A stretch of 64,000 nt of DNA, taken from positions 3,917,716 through 3,981,715 of the forward strand of contig NZ_MPPL01000001.1 in the NCBI RefSeq assembly GCF_001911425.1. The letters run 5' to 3'. Position 1 is the first letter of the stretch; each line of letters starts with the position of its first letter. The position numbers and the translations under genes were made by a program. The DNA is from Mucilaginibacter polytrichastri (GTDB lineage Bacteria; Bacteroidota; Bacteroidia; Sphingobacteriales; Sphingobacteriaceae). Shown here piece after piece: positions 18,894-26,357 of the stretch. The notes beneath the pieces are model-generated. The model was given only the letters and a program-made list of their open reading frames with translations. It was not told where the DNA came from and did not search any database.

Positions 18894-19517
18894 ATGGCCT
18901 CCAACTACGATCATACAGCGTGGTTTTACGACCCGGTTTCGAGATTGGTTTTCGGCAAAAGCATTGTAAACGCGCAGATTGCTTTGTTAAAACGTATACC
19001 CACAACATCAACCATACTTATTGTGGGTGGTGGCACTGGCTGGATATTGGAAGAGATTGCTAAACTATATGCCGATGGCCTACAGATCATCTATGTAGAG
19101 ATCTCGACCCAAATGACGGCCTTATCCCGCAAAAGAGACTATGGCAATAACCAGGTCACTTTTATTAATAAACCTATAGAAGAAGTAAAATTAGCCCAGC
19201 CTGTTGATGTGGTGATTACTCCTTTTTTGTTCGATAACTTTAATCAGGAAAATTTAGAACGCATACATGCCCACATCCATCAGCAATTAAAGCCGGGAGG
19301 GTTGTGGCTAAATACCGATTTCCAGGTGGCAGGCAAATGGTGGCATAAAGTATTACTGCAAACCATGTATACATTCTTTAAAGTATTTGGCGCTGTAGAA
19401 ACTACTTCAATGCCTGAGATCCTCATGCTATTTAAACAAAAAAGCTACCGTATACTAAGTCAGCAGACTTTCTACGGTAGCTTTATTACTTCGCAAGTTT
19501 GGCAGAAAACCTTATAA
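18894..19517 (+). CDS. Class I SAM-dependent methyltransferase
   Basis: This 207-residue methyltransferase of the Rossmann type has motif I as ILIVGGGTGWILEEI (about 42-56), the acidic end of strand 2 as IIYVEIS, and a DVVITPFLFDNF motif near 105. The sequence resembles small ubiquinone/menaquinone-type methyltransferases in general layout, but the acceptor cannot be identified. Its start lies 2 bases after the stop of the UbiA-like gene, indicating translational coupling. The transcript then runs into a palindromic repeat. Confidence 0.85.
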   Translation: MASNYDHTAWFYDPVSRLVFGKSIVNAQIALLKRIPTTSTILIVGGGTGWILEEIAKLYADGLQIIYVEISTQMTALSRKRDYGNNQVTFINKPIEEVKLAQPVDVVITPFLFDNFNQENLERIHAHIHQQLKPGGLWLNTDFQVAGKWWHKVLLQTMYTFFKVFGAVETTSMPEILMLFKQKSYRILSQQTFYGSFITSQVWQKTL

Positions 19518-19520
19518 TGT

Positions 19521-19621
19521 TTTTTGTCATTGCGAGCGATAGCGTGGCAATCTCGTAGCTATACAGATCGGATATGTATTGGCGACGCGATTGCTTCGTA
19601 CCTCGCAATGACAAACTTTTT
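19521..19621. repeat. Palindromic GTCATTGCGAG repeat
   Basis: This roughly 100-base inverted repeat has outer arms TTTGTCATTGCGAG / CTCGCAATGACAAA and inner CGATAGCGTGGCAATCTCG against the partly complementary CGACGCGATTGCTTCG. It belongs to a repeat family common in Bacteroidota intergenic DNA. It lies between the convergent methyltransferase and lepB genes and could end both transcripts. Confidence 0.75.
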
Positions 19622-19624
19622 TAA

Positions 19625-19655
19625 TGTCTTGACCCTGGTATCTTGATTCTCTTAA
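19625..19655. repeat. Degenerate CTTGNNT heptamer run
   Basis: Units CTTGACC, CTGGTAT, CTTGATT and CTCTTAA follow at a 7-base period and run into the 3' end of lepB. This is another member of the junction heptamer family. Confidence 0.5.
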
Positions 19656-20758
19656 TGAATCCCTCTAAACAATCTGCTCCAACGAATTTTGTGGGCAAAT
19701 GAGGCATTATCATCCCAGCTCATCCAAACAAACAGGGCTTTACCAACGATGTGATCTTCTGGCACAAAACCCCAGAAACGCGAGTCGAGCGAATTATGGC
19801 GGTTATCACCCATCATCCAGTAATAGTTCATTTTGAAGGTATACTTGTTAGTTTTTTGTCCGTTAATGGTTATGTCGTTACCGTTTACTACTAAGGTATT
19901 ACCTTCATAAACTGTGATAGCACGTTTATAAATAGGCAATGTAAGGCTATCCAAAGTTATTGTCCAGCCTCTTTTAGGGATGATGATCGGCCCAAAGTTA
20001 TCTACGCTCCATTTAAAGTGGGGGTTGTGCGGGTAAACCTCCGGATCATAAACACCACGTAAAGAGTTATTAGCTTTAACCGCTTTAATGTTTGAATACG
20101 TGCGTAACGTAGCAGCCGACTGTGCCGTCATATTCATCATATAATCGGTATTGGTCATCTGCTGAATATCCGACAAGTGCAGGTCTTCAATAATTTGCGG
20201 GTTAAGCTCCATGCCATCAGTTTGCACCATGTATGAGGTTTCGCCGTGTACTGGTGTAATTTCGGCTTTGCCGTTTACATACACCTGGGCATCAACCAGG
20301 CTCAGGGTATCACCCGGGGTACCCTGGCAGCGTTTAATATAGTTTTCGCGTTTATCAACCGGGCGATTATAAGGCGAATCGGCCTCCATCGGGTAGTTAA
20401 ATACAACCACGTCGCCTTTTTTAACCTCGCTTAAACCAGGCAAGCGATAGTAAGGTAATTTAATACCATCCCAATATGCTTTAGTACCAATAATAGGCAT
20501 GGTATGGTGTGCAAAAGGAAACGCAATTGGCGTCATCGGCGTACGGGCGCCGTAGTTAACCTTACTTACAAACAAAAAGTCGCCCACTAAAAGCGAGCTT
20601 TCCATTGATGGTGTAGGTATAGTGTAGGCTTCGATAAAAAGCGTACGAATTAATGTAGCAGCAATTACAGCGAAAATAATAGCGTCGGTCCATTCGCGGG
20701 CTGCGCTCTTTTTCTTTGCTGCTGCTTTATCTTTCTTATTCCAGAATTTCCAGTTCAT
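19652..20758 (-). CDS. lepB: Signal peptidase I
   Basis: Signal peptidase I cleaves signal peptides from exported proteins at the outer face of the inner membrane. The 368-residue enzyme has an N-terminal anchor helix (AIIFAVIAATLIRTLF). The catalytic serine is in IPTPSMESSLLVGD (about residue 50) and the general-base lysine in YIKRCQGTPGD. The C-terminal box WMMGDNRHNSLDSRFWG is intact. It is longer than E. coli LepB because of an insertion (about residues 150-250), common in Bacteroidota. dapB ends 30 bases upstream on the same strand, so the genes from parA through lepB may form one transcript. Confidence 0.95.
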   Translation of the reverse strand: MNWKFWNKKDKAAAKKKSAAREWTDAIIFAVIAATLIRTLFIEAYTIPTPSMESSLLVGDFLFVSKVNYGARTPMTPIAFPFAHHTMPIIGTKAYWDGIKLPYYRLPGLSEVKKGDVVVFNYPMEADSPYNRPVDKRENYIKRCQGTPGDTLSLVDAQVYVNGKAEITPVHGETSYMVQTDGMELNPQIIEDLHLSDIQQMTNTDYMMNMTAQSAATLRTYSNIKAVKANNSLRGVYDPEVYPHNPHFKWSVDNFGPIIIPKRGWTITLDSLTLPIYKRAITVYEGNTLVVNGNDITINGQKTNKYTFKMNYYWMMGDNRHNSLDSRFWGFVPEDHIVGKALFVWMSWDDNASFAHKIRWSRLFRGIH

Positions 20759-20787
20759 GTTTAAATATTGGCCAACAAGTTAATTAT

Positions 20788-21543
20788 TTATAAATCAAAA
20801 CGGAACATATCTTGTGCCGAATAAAAACCCTTTTTGTCTTGCACCCATTCGGCTGCCAATACGGCGCCCAAAGCAAAGCCATTGCGATTGTGTGCGGTGT
20901 GTTTAATTTCGATACTATCTACTTCAGAATCGTACATTACAGTATGGGTGCCCGGTACGTTCTCTACCCGTAAAGATTCGATAAGTAACTGGTTATTCTT
21001 TACCACTTCTCCTGCTACATCGTGGCCATCGGTCAGTACATTTTTCCACTCGCTTTTACCGTCAAGGCTGTTAATAATACCTTCGGCAATGGTAATAGCG
21101 GTACCGCTCGGAGCATCCAGCTTTTGGGTATGGTGAATCTCTTCTACCTGTACTTCGTAGTACGGATAATTATTCATCAGCCTGGCCAGTACTTTGTTTA
21201 CGTGGAAAAATATATTAACACCTACGCTGAAATTTGATGCGTAAAGCATCGTGTTATCAGTTTCTTCGCATATTTCTTTCAACTCGGCCAGGTGGTCGTA
21301 CCAGCCTGTTGTCCCCACTATTACCGGCACGCCAGCCTCAAAACAAACCTGTATATTATCTAAAACAGCATGCGGGTTGCTAAATTCTATCACCACATCA
21401 GCCGCTACATTTTGCAGGTTTTCGGCAGTAAAATCGTGCAGGTTATTGTGATCTATGGTTAATACCACTTCATGTTTACGGTCAAGGGCTATCTTTTCGA
21501 TAATTTTACCCATTTTCCCATAACCTGATAATGCAATTTTCAT
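20788..21543 (-). CDS. dapB: 4-hydroxy-tetrahydrodipicolinate reductase
   Basis: DapB reduces hydroxy-tetrahydrodipicolinate in the lysine/diaminopimelate pathway. The 251-residue protein has the dinucleotide-binding N-terminus ALSGYGKMGKIIE, the catalytic segment EEIHHTQKLDAPSGTA (about 132-147) with the histidine pair and the following lysine, and RVENVPGTHTVMYDS. The C-terminus HTAHNRNGFALGAVLAAEW is typical. It is read with the DUF5683 gene upstream (22-base gap) and lepB downstream. Confidence 0.95.
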   Translation of the reverse strand: MKIALSGYGKMGKIIEKIALDRKHEVVLTIDHNNLHDFTAENLQNVAADVVIEFSNPHAVLDNIQVCFEAGVPVIVGTTGWYDHLAELKEICEETDNTMLYASNFSVGVNIFFHVNKVLARLMNNYPYYEVQVEEIHHTQKLDAPSGTAITIAEGIINSLDGKSEWKNVLTDGHDVAGEVVKNNQLLIESLRVENVPGTHTVMYDSEVDSIEIKHTAHNRNGFALGAVLAAEWVQDKKGFYSAQDMFRFDL

Positions 21544-21565
21544 TGTGTTTATTATTGAAATGCTT

Positions 21566-22213
21566 TTAAAAGCCTAAAGTAAGTTTTATGCCCGGAATAT
21601 ATCCATTATTATTTATAGCATAAACCGGTTGGTTTAACATGGTGGGCGCAACCTTAATGGTAAGGTTATTATCTACCGAGTAAGAATGAATAAACTTGGC
21701 ATCGATATAGGCATCGATACAATTAATGCCCCAAACGCCAACAACACCTAAAATACTTAGCTGAAGATTTCGCTGATCTGCTGCTGCTGCATCAAAAAAG
21801 TCTTGGTAACTGGCTGTAGAATTTTTATATGGCCCGGTACTGACGCCACCATCCCTTCGTATTTTAGCTTCTTTTATAAAAATATTATATTGCTGATGGT
21901 TCCAAACAATGGCTATACCCAATAGAGTAAAGCCTCCATATATGATCGGTAACTTCCAGTATTTACGGTTATAAACCTGCCCCCATCCCGGCAAAATGGC
22001 CGACCTTATAAATGCCTTATGCGGGCTATGCAAGCTATCTGGATGATAAACCTTGGCATTAAATGCATTAGGCACAAATGGTTTTGAAGAAACAGAATCT
22101 TTAGACCGGTTAAGGCTATCTTTCGAGTTTCTTGTGGTGCCAAAATCTGGCTTTTGCGCCATTGCGTTAAAGCTAAGAGCCACTAAAGCGAAAAGGATGA
22201 AACAAATACGCAT
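21566..22213 (-). CDS. DUF5683 exported/membrane protein
   Basis: This 215-residue protein is of the DUF5683 type and of unknown function. The ATG at 22213 is preferred over a TTG nine bases upstream because it directly begins the signal peptide MRICFILFALVALSFNAMA. Next is a polar stretch rich in Ser/Lys, then the conserved block HKAFIRSAILPGWGQVYNRK followed by a hydrophobic helix and a YNIFIKEAKIRRDG region. It begins 2 bases after the parB stop, so it is translationally linked to parB. I recall the parA-parB-DUF5683-dapB-lepB order from related genomes. Confidence 0.85.
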   Translation of the reverse strand: MRICFILFALVALSFNAMAQKPDFGTTRNSKDSLNRSKDSVSSKPFVPNAFNAKVYHPDSLHSPHKAFIRSAILPGWGQVYNRKYWKLPIIYGGFTLLGIAIVWNHQQYNIFIKEAKIRRDGGVSTGPYKNSTASYQDFFDAAAADQRNLQLSILGVVGVWGINCIDAYIDAKFIHSYSVDNNLTIKVAPTMLNQPVYAINNNGYIPGIKLTLGF

Positions 22214-22215
22214 AT

Positions 22216-23142
22216 TTACCAATCCAGCATTTCGAGTATACGATGCAGGTCGTCGGCCGATAGAAAGGGGATCTCAATGGCACCTTTACCTTTCGGGTCA
22301 ACTTTAAGCTGTACGCGCGTGCTAAATTTCGAGGCCAAATCGTCCTGTATTTTTTTCATCTGAAATGATAGTCCGGCCGTTGCAGCTTTGCTCTCCTTTT
22401 TCTCGGGTGCTTTTTGCATGGCACGCACCAACTCCTCTACCTTACGTACAGACAAACCCTGCTCAATAATTTGCTGGTTGATATATAACTGCCTTGTAGG
22501 GTCATTTATTGTAATGAGTGCTTTGGCATGGCCCATGGTTACCTGCCCGTCGCGGATGGCAGCCTGTATAGCAGGCGGTAATCTTAACAAGCGCAGGTAA
22601 TTGGTTACAGTCGATCGGTTTTTGCTTACACGCTCGCCCAGCTCCTCCTGCTTTAAATTACACTCATCCAGCATCCGCTGAAAACTTAACGCCACCTCAA
22701 TGGCATTCAGGTTTTCGCGTTGTATATTTTCTATCAAAGCCATTTCCAGCATTTGCTGGTCATTGGCCGACCGTACATAGGCTGGGATATGTTTTAAACC
22801 TGCCAGTTTAGAGGCACGTAAACGGCGCTCGCCCGATATCAGTTGATAATGGTGCGCGCTAACGCGGCGTACAGTAATAGGCTGTATTAATCCCTGTAAT
22901 TTTATCGAATCTGATAGCTCCTGCAATGCTTCGGCCTCAAAATCTGTACGGGGCTGAAACGGGTTTACCTCAATCTCGTTGATATTGATCTCGTTTACAG
23001 AACCGGCACCGGCCAGGTCGCTGTCAGAAACCACATTGTGCTGCTGCGGCTGATGCCTGTTAATGGTCTGGGCGGTATCAGTTGTATCATCCAGCAGGGC
23101 GCTTAATCCTCTTCCTAATGCTCTTTTTTTATCTGCGCTCAT
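22216..23142 (-). CDS. parB: Chromosome partitioning protein ParB
   Basis: ParB binds parS sites near the chromosome origin, spreads along DNA using CTP and works with ParA in segregation. The 308-residue protein starts with the conserved ALGRGLSALLDD, has the CTP-binding part NPFQPRTDF and LISGERRLRASKLAG, and then IENIQRENLNAIE before a helix-turn-helix (QEELGERVSKNRSTVTNYLR). The C-terminus is the short dimerisation domain. It lies 6 bases downstream of parA. No palindromic TGTTNCACGTGNAACA-like parS site was noticed in the window. Confidence 0.95.
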   Translation of the reverse strand: MSADKKRALGRGLSALLDDTTDTAQTINRHQPQQHNVVSDSDLAGAGSVNEININEIEVNPFQPRTDFEAEALQELSDSIKLQGLIQPITVRRVSAHHYQLISGERRLRASKLAGLKHIPAYVRSANDQQMLEMALIENIQRENLNAIEVALSFQRMLDECNLKQEELGERVSKNRSTVTNYLRLLRLPPAIQAAIRDGQVTMGHAKALITINDPTRQLYINQQIIEQGLSVRKVEELVRAMQKAPEKKESKAATAGLSFQMKKIQDDLASKFSTRVQLKVDPKGKGAIEIPFLSADDLHRILEMLDW

Positions 23143-23148
23143 TTTTTA

Positions 23149-23952
23149 TTATACAGTTTCTGATGTTACCGTGCCTGTCTTTTTAACAATACCATTTTTT
23201 TTAATGATCTCGCGCGCCAGGTTTAAATAGTTAATAGCACCCTTACAGGTGGCATCGTGCATAATTACAGATACACCAAAACTCGGGGCCTCGCTTAAAC
23301 GGGTATTACGCTGTATAATGGTATCAAATACCAGGTTCTCAAAGTGCGTACGCACTTCTTCAACCACCTGGTTAGATAGGCGCAAACGCACATCGTACAT
23401 GGTTAGCAATATACCTTCGATATCCAGCTTGGTGTTTAAGCGGTTTTGTACAATTTTAATGGTGTTTAACAATTTACCCAAACCCTCTAATGCAAAGTAC
23501 TCGCATTGCACCGGTATAATTACCGAATTGGCGGCTGTTAGCGCATTAATAGTAATTAAACCCAGAGAAGGTGAACAATCAATAATGATAAAGTCGTACT
23601 CATCATTTAGCTTGGCCAGTACTTCTTTCATTTTGTACTCGCGGCCATCCAGGTTAATCATCTCTATCTCGGCACCTACCAGGTCAATATGGGCAGGCAG
23701 CAGATCAAGGTTAGGAGTATCTGTTTTTTGTATCGCCTCGTGCGGATCAATATCATTGATAATGCACTCGTAGATACTATTTTTAATAGTACGGGGGTCA
23801 AAACCTATGCCTGATGTTGAGTTGGCCTGCGGGTCTGCATCAACCAATAATGTTTTATATTCCAGCACAGCCAAACTTGCTGCCAGATTGATAGATGAAG
23901 TGGTTTTACCTACCCCACCTTTTTGATTGGCTAACGCAATAATCTTACTCAT
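23149..23952 (-). CDS. parA: Chromosome partitioning ATPase ParA
   Basis: ParA is the Walker-type ATPase that moves ParB-bound origins over the nucleoid. The 267-residue protein begins MSKIIALANQKGG; this ATG at 23952 is preferred to a TTG two codons upstream. The deviant Walker A is KGGVGKTT with the signature lysine, followed by LLVDADPQAN and IIIDCSPSLG (Walker B region). The rest follows the Soj pattern, including IPVQCEYFALEGL. It is the first gene of a minus-strand run parA-parB-DUF5683-dapB-lepB. Confidence 0.95.
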   Translation of the reverse strand: MSKIIALANQKGGVGKTTSSINLAASLAVLEYKTLLVDADPQANSTSGIGFDPRTIKNSIYECIINDIDPHEAIQKTDTPNLDLLPAHIDLVGAEIEMINLDGREYKMKEVLAKLNDEYDFIIIDCSPSLGLITINALTAANSVIIPVQCEYFALEGLGKLLNTIKIVQNRLNTKLDIEGILLTMYDVRLRLSNQVVEEVRTHFENLVFDTIIQRNTRLSEAPSFGVSVIMHDATCKGAINYLNLAREIIKKNGIVKKTGTVTSETV

Positions 23953-24108
23953 TATCAATACTCAAAGTTTATAATTAAAACCATCCGGGTTATCAACAGA
24001 TAAAATCAAATATTTTATAATTTCGCACTGTTTTAACCGGGGTTAAAGATACAAATTTAAACAATTAGGCAGGCAATCCCGTTCTCTTAACTTACAAACA
24101 ATCCACAA

Positions 24109-24630
24109 ATGATAACTATTGTTGCAGCAACCAACAGGCCCGGCAGTTCAACACTTAAACTGGCTAACTATTATAAGCGTTTACTGGCTGAAAAGGGCAT
24201 TGATGCCGGCATTTTATCATTGATGGACCTGCCCGATAATATTATTGTGAGCGACCTGTATGGTAAGCGCAGCACGCAATTTGAACCCATACAACAGCTC
24301 ATCGATCAAACCGATAAATTTTTATTTATCATCCCCGAGTATAACGGCAGTTTCCCGGGTGTGCTTAAAGTTTTTATGGATGCATGCGATTTTCCGAATA
24401 GCTTTTATGAGAAAAAAGCGGCATTAGTAGGCATCTCGTCGGGCAAGTATGGCAACATACGCGGGGTAGATCATTTTGTGGGGGTATGTAACTATATGCA
24501 CCTGCACGTTTACCCGCTCCGCATCCATATCCCTGCCATACGCCAGGAAATTAACGCCGATGGCAACCTGCACATGGAAGATACTTTGAAATTTACTAAC
24601 GAGCAGATAGATAAGTTTGTAGCATTTTAA
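24109..24630 (+). CDS. NADPH-dependent FMN reductase family protein
   Basis: This 173-residue flavodoxin-fold oxidoreductase is expected to reduce FMN, quinones or similar acceptors with NAD(P)H. The N-terminus TIVAATNRPGSSTLKLA is the phosphate-binding loop of the FMN_red family. IIPEYNGSFPGVLKVFMD (about 81-98) is the conserved flavin-contact segment, and LVGISSGKYGN follows. It is a single gene, divergent from parA. The physiological substrate is not evident. Confidence 0.88.
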   Translation: MITIVAATNRPGSSTLKLANYYKRLLAEKGIDAGILSLMDLPDNIIVSDLYGKRSTQFEPIQQLIDQTDKFLFIIPEYNGSFPGVLKVFMDACDFPNSFYEKKAALVGISSGKYGNIRGVDHFVGVCNYMHLHVYPLRIHIPAIRQEINADGNLHMEDTLKFTNEQIDKFVAF

Positions 24631-24715
24631 GCGTAGTGGTAAAATTTAAGTGCATTAAATAATTATTGGAATACATTATATCCAATTGTTATCTTCGGCT
24701 GCACTTAAACTTATC

Positions 24716-25966
24716 ATGAAATATTTATATCATTTAGCAATTCTATTTATTGCCCTGCCCCTATTATCTAACGCTCAAAGCAATTACAAACCAGGCTACA
24801 TTGTTACCGCCAAAGGCGACACGCTGCGTGGGTTAATTGATTACCAGGATTGGGAAGGCAGCCCTAAATTATTCAGGTTCAAAGCCAATTCCACTGCAAA
24901 TGCGCAACGATTTACAGCTATCAACACCAGTTATGTTGAGATAAGCCAGCTTGATGCTTATCAAAAATACCAGATCAATATCAGCACTGATATTACAGAC
25001 ATCCAGCACCTCGAAACGTTTAGAGATACGAGTTTCAGGACTGATACTGTATTTCTAAAAATCTTGCAAAAAGGAAAAAACATAGTGCTTTATTCTTTTA
25101 CCGACCATTTAAAAACCCGCTTTTTTGTTAAAGAAACCGCATCTGAGAAACCGCCTTATGAACTAATTTACAAAATATACAAACGCGATTTTAAGACATT
25201 TAATGACAATACATATGTTAAACAACTTTTTGACTTAGCTGCCGAATTTAAAAACGATAACGAAGTAGCTGCAACAAGCATCGAGCATGCTGAGTACAAA
25301 AAAGAAGATATTTTAAAAGCGGCTTCTGCCATTAATAATATTTCACCGGCAGAGTATAAACTCAAGTATGAAGACAAAACAAGAGTATTGTTTTTTGCCG
25401 GGACTGGTGCCAGCTTAGCGACTTTTCAGTTAAGCTCTGTACAGGCAAGCAGCAAACTAAATAACACCTCCGTAATGCCGATGATTACCGCCGGTATTGA
25501 TATTATTGCTAACCCGGCCACAAGCAGATTCTTTTTTAGGGTAGAGGCGGCAATAACCCAAGATAAGTTTAAAGAAGCATTCCCGAATGCTACCTCACCA
25601 TACTATCCGCTCGATTATTCGTTTTCATTAATTGGTGTTAGCATAATACCTCAATTTGTTTACAATGCTTATAACACCGAAAACTTTAAGCTATACTTAA
25701 GTCCGGGCGTACAGATAGCATTTTTAAGCGAAAAAGATGCACATTATAACCAGATAAATGGGGGTACAATTACACCAATAGATCCACTGCTAGTGTTTAA
25801 TACCGTTGCAGCAACAGTTGCGCTTAAGGCTGGCGCAAAAATAAATAAGCGATTTGATATTTCGGGAAGCTACCAGTTACCAACTACTTTAACCAGGGCT
25901 AGAAATGGCAAAATAGACCTTAACTCAATATTTATTGGGGTAAATTATTATTTCGGTAAAAATTAA
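24716..25966 (+). CDS. Outer membrane beta-barrel protein with N-terminal domain
   Basis: This 416-residue exported protein begins with a signal peptide (MKYLYHLAILFIALPLLSNA); the ATG at 24716 is chosen for this reason over an upstream TTG. The first 200 residues hold a domain starting YIVTAKGDTLRGLIDYQDW with KLFRFK, which I recall from many Bacteroidota surface proteins. From about residue 225 alternating polar/hydrophobic strands and the final GVNYYFGKN suggest a porin-like outer-membrane barrel. Function is unknown. It is followed by the leader of the TonB receptor. Confidence 0.75.
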   Translation: MKYLYHLAILFIALPLLSNAQSNYKPGYIVTAKGDTLRGLIDYQDWEGSPKLFRFKANSTANAQRFTAINTSYVEISQLDAYQKYQINISTDITDIQHLETFRDTSFRTDTVFLKILQKGKNIVLYSFTDHLKTRFFVKETASEKPPYELIYKIYKRDFKTFNDNTYVKQLFDLAAEFKNDNEVAATSIEHAEYKKEDILKAASAINNISPAEYKLKYEDKTRVLFFAGTGASLATFQLSSVQASSKLNNTSVMPMITAGIDIIANPATSRFFFRVEAAITQDKFKEAFPNATSPYYPLDYSFSLIGVSIIPQFVYNAYNTENFKLYLSPGVQIAFLSEKDAHYNQINGGTITPIDPLLVFNTVAATVALKAGAKINKRFDISGSYQLPTTLTRARNGKIDLNSIFIGVNYYFGKN

Positions 25967-26149
25967 TATTATGTAATTCCAATAACAAAGTTTCTGCATC
26001 AACTCAGAAACTTTGTTATTTCAGGCATTTTCAGAATAAAAAAACAATCGGGTTAATTTATTTTAATCAAAGTAAATTTTAACCATTTAAGATACGTTAC
26101 GATCATTAAACTAATTTATTACAATAAGTCTGCTTACTGCCTGCTTGCA

Positions 26150-26335
26150 TAGAAACCCGACCCAAGCAAGTATAGCGGTAATAAAAGATGGCAGTTATTG
26201 ATTGCTGACGATCCGGATAATAAAATTTGGAAAGTGAGTGCGTCGCAACGATAGTCGGGACAGTGTGACGGTACAGCCCCGCTCACTGTAAAACAATTGT
26301 TGCCTCCCAAAATATCCCGATACTATTAAAAAAGG
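26150..26335 (+). promoter_or_regulatory. Probable cobalamin riboswitch
   Basis: The 390-base leader before the TonB receptor gene contains the typical cobalamin-aptamer 3' core: TCGGGACAGTG followed by ACAGCCCCGCTCACTGTAA (to 26290). This is close to the family CCCGC-ACTGT box, but with one extra base. A GGAAAGTGAGTGCG segment precedes it, and AACCCGAC at about 26155 can pair with GTCGGG. The canonical B12 box downstream was not found, so it may be a Bacteroidota variant. A BtuB-type receptor and a BtuF-like protein next to it support a B12 role. No other element was identified in this gap. Confidence 0.55.
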
Positions 26336-26357
26336 GCTATTTTTGCTCATACCACGC

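Noticed and set aside
22216..23952. parS-like palindrome near parAB
   Set aside because: No TGTTNCACGTGNAACA-like sequence was noticed in or around the genes or elsewhere in the window, so an origin-proximal site is not claimed.
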